Positions 56,007-64,000 of a stretch of 64,000 nucleotides of DNA are shown in pieces. Below the pieces are notes generated by a model. The model ran no database searches and was not told the DNA's origin. It was given only the letters and a program-made list of their open reading frames with translations. Source of the stretch: Saccharomycopsis fibuligera x Saccharomycopsis cf. fibuligera. Taxonomy: Eukaryota > Ascomycota > Saccharomycetes > Ascoideales > Saccharomycopsidaceae. The stretch spans positions 2,529,501-2,593,500 of the forward strand of contig CP012809.1 of NCBI GenBank assembly GCA_001936135.1, written 5' to 3'. Both the position numbers and the translations under genes were made by a program. Position 1 is the first letter of the stretch. Each line of letters starts with the position of its first letter.

Positions 56007-57150
56007 TTATTGCAATTTCTTTGACTGCTTGATCTTGTTATCAATATTATGCTCAACTCTGTTCAAGAAATCCTGTTTACTTAGATAACCATCCTTGTTG
56101 TGTTTTCTGAGCTCATCATTTAATTTGTTGTTATCGACATAGTTGGCCCAATCCAATCTAGACTTCTCCAAAGTATTGATCTTTGCCATTTTTGAACCTT
56201 TTATTATATCATCAACAATAGATGACTTCTTGGCCTTGCGCTTTCTAAGGGGTTTACTGTGAATTTGAGGCGCTTTGCTGATGTTCTGGTTTGTTACAGA
56301 AGACTGTTGCTGCTGTTGGTGTTGAATACCGTTGTTGTTTTTGCTGCTTGCTTCATCTGCCTTTAGTTTTGATGAATTGAGATATGCTTTAGCTTCGGCA
56401 GAGGATTTTAACACCCATTTATTTTCCACTATTGTTTCTCCGGCATATTCGTATTTTCTCGTTATCTTAATCTTTTCATCTTGCAAATCATGCACCACAG
56501 GAGTATCTTCTTTAGCACTAGAAGAATTACTAGAGCCCAAATCAGGACTAAAAGCCTTTACAACATTATTGCCACTACTTTTCATTTCATTCCATATCGA
56601 GTCAATATCAATCGTAGAGGAAGACAGACTATCATTCAACACTTTCAAACTTTCATAATCTTTTGATTCACTCGCTTCCTTGAGTCTTTGTGTTCTTGTC
56701 TTAATGAGACCACCAGAAGAACTCTCAATCTTAGAGTAGTTCGCATTCTTAATTTCCTTCAATGTTGCTTTTGCTTCATCGTCATTGCGGTCATTGTTTT
56801 TGTTGTTCTTTTTAGCCTTAAAGCTACTGGTTTTCTTTACATCTGCTTTTACTTTATCTTCTTCTTCGTCATTACTTTGGTCATCGTTATCGTTATCATT
56901 GTCTATTGTATGTTAGTCAAATTGAATTATTAATATCTTGATGCAGCTAAAAACAATTTTGCGAGTACATACCATTACCAGGGACGTAATCTTCATCAGA
57001 AGAATCGTCGTCGTCATCGCCTTCACTGTTATTTTTGAAATCTGCTTCTGACTGGATGACCTGAGCAGCGGACGCTTTGCTCTGTTCAGCAATAGTAGCG
57101 TTATTATTGTGGGAAGCAGTGCGCGTAGAACCGGTGGCGGATACACTCAT
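56007..57150 (-). CDS. SWC5: SWR1 complex subunit Swc5, one intron
   Basis: The spliced product is 357 residues: exon 1 is 57150-56973, the intron 56972-56903 (70 bases; GTATGT donor, GACTAAC branch site, AATAG acceptor) and exon 2 is 56902-56007. The junction reads DYVPGN then DNDNDN. Swc5 is needed for SWR1 to exchange H2A-H2B for H2A.Z-H2B. The N-terminal half is strongly acidic (EGDDDDDSSDEDYVPGN), the histone-binding DEF/Y-type region of Swc5. The C-terminal BCNT/CFDP1 domain is clear: SSIVDDIIKGSKMAKINTLEKSRLDWANYVDNN, then LRKHNKDGYLSKQDFLNRVEHN. A KYEYAGETIVENKWV motif precedes it. Confidence 0.9.
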
Positions 57151-57337
57151 TTTATTTTCTACTATTTTTATTTTTTTATTTTTATTTTTTCCCTTCTTTG
57201 CTAGGGAGAAAAACGAAAACAAGGACTGAAAGTCAAAGCAAGAAATGGCGTTTTTGACTTTTTCCAGCAGAAATTTTCTAGCAAAAAAGAAAAATGTAAA
57301 ATAGAAAAATCGAAGAAAACGCGCGACAAAAATTCAA

Positions 57338-57400
57338 AATTTTGATCGCGTGATCAAAATTCCCACCGGAACTCTGAATGTATCGTGATGTTTCCGGTGG
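57338..57400. promoter_or_regulatory. two adjacent dyads upstream of SWC5
   Basis: First dyad: AATTTTGATC, loop GCGT, GATCAAAATT (57338-57361), perfect 10-base arms. Second dyad: CCACCGGAA (57363-57371) and TTCCGGTGG (57392-57400), perfect 9-base arms with a 20-base spacer. They are about 190-250 bases before the ATG. CCGG half-sites facing each other suggest a dimeric zinc-cluster factor. Confidence 0.4.
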
Positions 57401-58316
57401 ATTCTATGCCAAGGAAACAATTTGCTTCCGCTCAACATCAGATAGATGATGATGATAATGATAACACAGCGCCACTTCCTCAGATTTTAGGCACCAGGCA
57501 TATGGTAGTTTAGAGCATAATTTTTTAGTTTTGTAATGACAACTTCAGTAATGGTCCCTGTAAGATAATTCATTGATTTTGTCTGAAATTTCTGGCAGTC
57601 GTCAAAACCAACAAAATATACCTGGCAGAATTGAAATTAACTTACCTTGGTTGTAAAATACAAATTTTCAAATGTACAATCTTATCTCTTTCTCTTTTGT
57701 TTTTCTACAGTTATACAGAAGAAATTTGATTGTTGCTTCAATATTTCTTCTGTTGTACTACGGGACTACAGATATTTCTTTATAAAATAATTTGTGCTTT
57801 TCTGGCTCAAAAATTTATGCGAATAATAGACAGACCTTAAATTTTTCATTTTCCCGTATAAACTAACATCCACTGGTTACAACAAGCTTCAACTGAAATC
57901 TTAGCTGTTAGACACAATATGAAGTTGATTGTGTTTGCCAATGATTAGAAATACGGTGTGACATTGTAAGTGAATACCAACCTAAGCAATCCGGTTGCTG
58001 GTAACACTACAAAGTTAGAGGATAAGATTTTGGAGAGCTACTACCTAATTCTAGAGGCCTGACACATAAATTCATTGAATTTTTTGTCATGTAGGCCTGC
58101 TTAAATATGCTTTACGTTAATACAAGTTGATACAATTATCTTTCCAACTCCACCAGTTTAACAACAAACCTAACCAACAAATTTCCTCTCGCAACTGGAT
58201 TTAGTTTTGTCACAGCCATATAATCGAATATTACTTCATCTCTTTATGCATTCACCAAAGTTGCATAACATCCAAAAAAAAGTATAACTTATTAACATAA
58301 CTCGCTTATTAAACTG

Positions 58317-58460
58317 TCAATCCTTTTGACAATCAAGCTCTTCGTAGCATTTTTGACAATCCAAATAGGTATACCTGGTTATAGCATCAATGTGAATCTC
58401 ATATGACTTCGTATGAGGATCACAATAAAACTTAACGAAACTCACACTGAATATGCACAT
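58317..58460 (-). CDS. possible 47-residue Cys-containing small ORF
   Basis: The ATG at 58460 opens a frame MCIFSVSFVKFYCD, then PHTKSYEIHIDAITRYTYLDCQKCYEELDCQKD. A hydrophobic start is followed by a polar, Tyr/Cys-rich part with a DCQKC...DCQKD echo. This composition is unlike the Leu/Phe/Ser-rich translations of neighbouring spacer. It could be a small secreted peptide, an exon of a spliced gene or a chance frame. No TACTAAC lies at the distance seen in other introns here, so I found no splice acceptor for it. Confidence 0.25.
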   Translation of the reverse strand: MCIFSVSFVKFYCDPHTKSYEIHIDAITRYTYLDCQKCYEELDCQKD

Positions 58461-59057
58461 ACATTATGTTTTTATTCAGTATTGTAAAAACATATATAAG
58501 CAACAAGTCCTGTAAAATTAGCCTAGTGCATAGTTCAGATAGATACGGCTGCATCCATGTCTAATTACCACTGTGATTTAGAGTAACAATCTACAGCACT
58601 ATCAGAGGTTGACATATATACAAATCTAAACCTTCAAAATATAGCTTTATTGTCAATATTCCTCCCGAGGTAATTGCACAATTTGTCAATAAAAAATATT
58701 GATATAGTTGTTAACTTTTATGTAAGTGTAAATGTCATTTTAGGCTAAATGAGAGAGTGTATGTCGGAGTATAGTGATTAGATCTACTACTCATATCCGA
58801 GGGGAGCACCTTGGGATAGCACTGGTTCGATTAGCCTCTCCTGTAGTAGTGAAGAAAAGTCACTTACTGCAGTTTTAGTTAAATAGTAAACTAGTTGAGT
58901 AATGAAAAGCTTCTCATCGCATCTTTGATGTTGGTTGCTTTAGTAGGCAACTATGCGCCCGAATGTCTCACCGCCGGAGGCAGTTTACCAAAATAAGAAA
59001 ACATACCTGATAAATGGCATAGGTGGTATTATTCCAGCAGTTCCAGAGAATATGCAA

Positions 59058-59105
59058 TTTTTTTTTCACACACAATATCAATTTATTATTTCTATATAAA
59101 CGATA
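59058..59105 (-). repeat. 39-bp poly(A)-tailed repeat, copy on minus strand
   Basis: Read on the minus strand it begins TATCGTTTATATAGAAATAA and ends ATATTGTGTGTG, followed by nine A. It matches the plus-strand copy at 60534-60588 at 37 of 39 positions. The two together form an inverted repeat enclosing the LINE fragment and the tRNA gene. Confidence 0.8.
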
Positions 59106-59275
59106 GAAAATATAATCTTATAAACTTATCTATATAGTATATACAGTATAGTTCAGTTGTTGTTATATAGGAGAAACTTGTACAAGTGAAACCCCCGTTA
59201 GTATTAGTCAGACTTTAATGGATCTTTTGGATTTGAAATAGATATAGGAGAGATTATAGTCTAGGATGAATGATG

Positions 59276-60335
59276 TTTTTTTTTTTTTTTTTTTATTTTT
59301 TTTTTATTTTTTTTTTTTTTTTTTTTTTTGAGGGTCATTGCTTTGCTGTCGACAGAGAAAAAGAAAGGGGTCTCACTTCAATACCATCTTCCACTCACTA
59401 AGATCACACTGATGTGTTATCTAATTCATTACCGTGGTGATGTAGTAAACAAGACTAGAGATTGGAATGGTTTTCCAATCAAAGTCCTTATCTCTCCGTA
59501 GGCGGGTGTATTTCTTTTGGAATATCAAGTAGTTGTCGACCTGGATTAATTCTCGTGTATCACTGGATGGAAGGATGAGGCTGTCCCAGCTCAATTCCTT
59601 ATTTATATGTAACTTTTTCCATAACGCTTGTGCTACTGGACATTTAACCAAAAAGTGCTCCATTTGTTTGTTGATAGCATCTTCATATGACTGCTGTTTG
59701 TATTTTTTACGTGATAAATCTTCGGAGCACCACTTACATTCCTCACCTTGGAATTTGAACTTCTCGACTCCGAGGTGGAATGTGTGTATATTCGCGAAGC
59801 AGCCAGGGTGTTTGAACGTTTGTTTGTTTAGCATTTGCCAGAATGTCAGACACTCTTTATTAGTGACTTGCTTAAAACGTGCCAACTGGTTTGAAAATAG
59901 TAGTTTATCTTTCTTCTCGCGCACTTGTGCACTACCGTTCCGGGACTTGAAGTCGAAGACTTCTTTTGGAATGAACTTTTTTTTCAAAAACGGTACACCA
60001 AGCTCCACTGCTTCTGCTATATCTGATGTGCGCTGAAGCCCAAGGGTACCAGGATTGTGTTTGTTGGGGACTACTTGTTTCCACAGAGCTATTATGTTTG
60101 CTTCTGTGGCTGTCAACGTGAAGCACTGTTCTGGGTTCTGTGCCAGTATAGATTGCCCTTGGCCTTCGCCTCCATCAACTGTATCGAGAACATCTCTCCA
60201 CCAGAATTGAGTGTCAATATGTCCTGGTTTACGTTCGAGCTCATAGCGTACTTTAAAAAAGTGATCTAGAAGAAGTTGTAGCTTCGCTATGCAATGTTGA
60301 AAAAGTATGCAATATAATGCACAAATATGTCCCTA
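59276..60335 (-). mobile_element. 5'-truncated LINE (non-LTR retrotransposon) with poly(A) tail
   Basis: On the minus strand an open frame of about 303 codons runs from near 60332 to a stop at 59421, without any ATG near its beginning. About 90 bases of 3' UTR and a 54-base poly(A) tract follow (59276-59329 as T on the plus strand, two interruptions). The protein has the C-terminal zinc-knuckle pattern of LINE polymerases: ECKWCSEDL, then MEHFLVKCPVAQALWKKL (C-x2-C...H-x4-C with the following CP and W). The reverse transcriptase and endonuclease parts are absent, so this is a typical 5'-truncated copy, possibly of the L1-like Zorro group known from Candida. The intact frame suggests recent insertion. 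The 5' boundary is uncertain; it stops about 50 bases from the tRNA-Ser gene. I saw no clear target-site duplication. Confidence 0.8.
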
Positions 60336-60382
60336 TATGCTGTTGTTGTTGCTTTTTACTTGTTTTATATTTTTAATAACAA

Positions 60383-60483
60383 GTTACAGTGGCCGAGTGG
60401 TTAAGGCGATGCCCTGCTATGGTTTCAACCAAGCTGGTAGGCATTGCGGTTTCCGTGCGCAGGTTCGAATCCTGTCTGTAACG
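60383..60483 (+). tRNA. tRNA-Ser(GCT) with 19-nt intron
   Basis: The acceptor stem GTTACAG/CTGTAAC is perfect. The D arm is GGCCGAGTGGTTAAGGC (A box). The anticodon stem is ATGCC/GGCAT, with anticodon GCT at 60416-60418. The intron is 60420-60438, starting one base after the anticodon, and it contains AGC complementary to the anticodon. A long variable arm (TGCGGTTTCCGTGC) shows a type II tRNA. The T arm is GCAGGTTCGAATCCTGT (B box), and the discriminator is G60483. S. cerevisiae tRNA-Ser(GCU) also carries an intron at this site. Confidence 0.97.
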
Positions 60484-60487
60484 TTAA

Positions 60488-60492
60488 TTTTT
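60488..60492 (+). terminator. RNA polymerase III terminator of tRNA-Ser
   Basis: A run of five T begins five bases after the discriminator base, the usual Pol III stop signal. Confidence 0.85.
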
Positions 60493-60533
60493 ACTACCAT
60501 AACAGTATGGTGTGTGTAGTATCGCCAAAATGG

Positions 60534-60588
60534 TATCGTTTATATAGAAATAACAAATCGATATTGTGTGTGAAAAAAAAAAAAAAAA
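60534..60588 (+). repeat. 39-bp poly(A)-tailed repeat, copy on plus strand
   Basis: The unit TATCGTTTATATAGAAATAA...ATATTGTGTGTG occupies 60534-60572 and is followed by 16 A. It differs from the minus-strand copy at 59058-59105 at two positions only, both C/T. Both copies start at the same base, although sequence upstream is unrelated. A 3'-end fragment of a retroposed element is the simplest reading. Confidence 0.8.
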
Positions 60589-61460
60589 TATAATTTTTTT
60601 ATCTTATGTGTTAAATAGTAGCTCATGTGTGCAAATGCTATCTACGTGCTACGTGAAATTCTAAGTATGGTGGTATTAACACGAAAAAAATTGAAGCCGT
60701 ATATTTGGAAAAACTGTTCGTTTACTATTAATCACTGTTACTGTGACAAAATTTCTGTGAGGAATGGCAGCACTTGTGCTCCTAACGAACACAAACACAC
60801 AAGTTATTTCTCCAAACTTTGAATGCGCGCATACCGAAAATAAGCTTCCAGTAAGTTTGGTATTGCAAGTTTGATACATAAAAAGGTCAATTGATATCGA
60901 CTATTCTAGTATTGCTGCACAATGTAGCACCGCAAGAATATAAATTTGGCTTCCAATTATAGAGGTATTAACAGTATCTGCATTTTTTGTTATACTAAAA
61001 AAGGTTGTTATTATGATCATGCAGCACAGTTACGTTGTTAATTCAAGCATCTCTGTTACTCTGTAATGCCACTATTTCTTCAGCATGTTTATGTTTGGCG
61101 CTTCCGGATGCAGTATGTTGCGTTTATACATTTGCGGGTTACGACCAAAGTACATGGTACAGCGGTTTTTCTTTTTTTTAAAATTTTCTCTATCGTGCAT
61201 GCAAAGAAAATTTTTTTCTTTCATCTCTTCTCATCCCTTTGCTTTTTTTTCTTTTTTTTTTTTTTTTTTTTTTTTTTGTAACTTAGCCAGAAGTTGTATA
61301 TATAGTTTAGCGCTTCCTTCAACTTTTACCTTTCTTAAGTTTTTTTTTTGATACCTCTGCAATATTCAATTTCGCCTACTGCAAGCATTATTGTTTTATT
61401 TCAGATTAACATTCGCTCATCATTATATATTTATTATCCTTACAAATTATACTCACATAA

Positions 61461-63978
<2,518 letters not shown>

Positions 63979-64000
63979 GTCAATAATGGTAATGGGATAA

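Larger units (their letters stand above)
57151..59275. other. 2.1-kb gene-poor region upstream of SWC5
   Basis: Contains the SWC5 promoter dyads (57338-57400), a small Cys-rich frame (58317-58460), a weak tRNA-like stretch near 58770-58840 and one copy of a poly(A)-tailed 39-bp repeat (59058-59105). No other coding sequence was found. Confidence 0.5.

Noticed and set aside
58765-58840. TATAGTGATTAG and GGTTCGATTAG, tRNA-like boxes
   Set aside because: No acceptor or T stem forms; only the box words resemble a tRNA.

Overview
The window is nuclear DNA from an ascomycete budding yeast (Saccharomycotina). The protein-coding genes are recognisable orthologues of Saccharomyces genes, and the five introns I can place all look budding-yeast-like. 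They have GTATGT, GTATGA or GTACGT donors and a TACTAAC (once GACTAAC) branch site only 9-16 nt before the 3' splice site. Several traits argue against Saccharomyces itself. An eIF3 subunit l gene is present. ERG25, SWC5 and a DNAJC8-type J-protein carry introns. The sequence is AT-rich with very long A/T homopolymers, and gene-free tracts reach 3-8 kb. CTG codons are almost absent and fall only at unconserved positions, so CUG may be reassigned (Ser or Ala lineage). Species and code cannot be fixed from this window alone, and translations here read CTG as Leu.

Layout: 0-5 kb holds a PTC2/3-type PP2C phosphatase (-), a DNAJC8-like J-protein (+, spliced) and peptidyl-tRNA hydrolase PTH2 (+). 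4.9-12.8 kb is a gene desert with a 44-bp near-perfect hairpin and short tandem repeats. 12.8-30.5 kb is gene-dense: a heme globin (+), exosome subunit CSL4 (-), a small unknown protein (+), elongin A ELA1 (-), PDR16-type phosphatidylinositol transfer protein (-), CUZ1 (-), eIF3l (-), an unknown protein (+) and the Cdc42 exchange factor CDC24 (-). 30.5-39.6 kb is a second sparse region with one small secreted or membrane protein. 39.6-57.2 kb has the plasma-membrane H+-ATPase PMA1 (+), casein kinase I YCK (-), a Zn(II)2Cys6 factor (+, spliced), ERG25 (+, 11-nt first exon), condensin BRN1 (-), POP5 (+) and SWC5 (-, spliced). 57.2-61.4 kb is a small mobile-element neighbourhood with a 5'-truncated LINE (-), an intron-bearing tRNA-Ser(GCT) and a pair of inverted, poly(A)-tailed 39-bp repeats. 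DBP2 (+) with its long conserved intron closes the window.

The genes are housekeeping functions from many pathways and do not form one cluster. Small themes recur: RNA processing (CSL4, POP5, DBP2, DNAJC8), membrane and sterol biology (PDR16, ERG25, PMA1), polarity and signalling (CDC24, YCK, PTC2), and chromatin (BRN1, SWC5, ELA1). I did not find an obvious new multi-gene system. The best leads are the CTG avoidance, the hairpin-bearing desert, the retroposed repeats around the tRNA gene, a pair of diverged intergenic repeats flanking eIF3l, and a composite promoter motif shared by CSL4 and SWC5.
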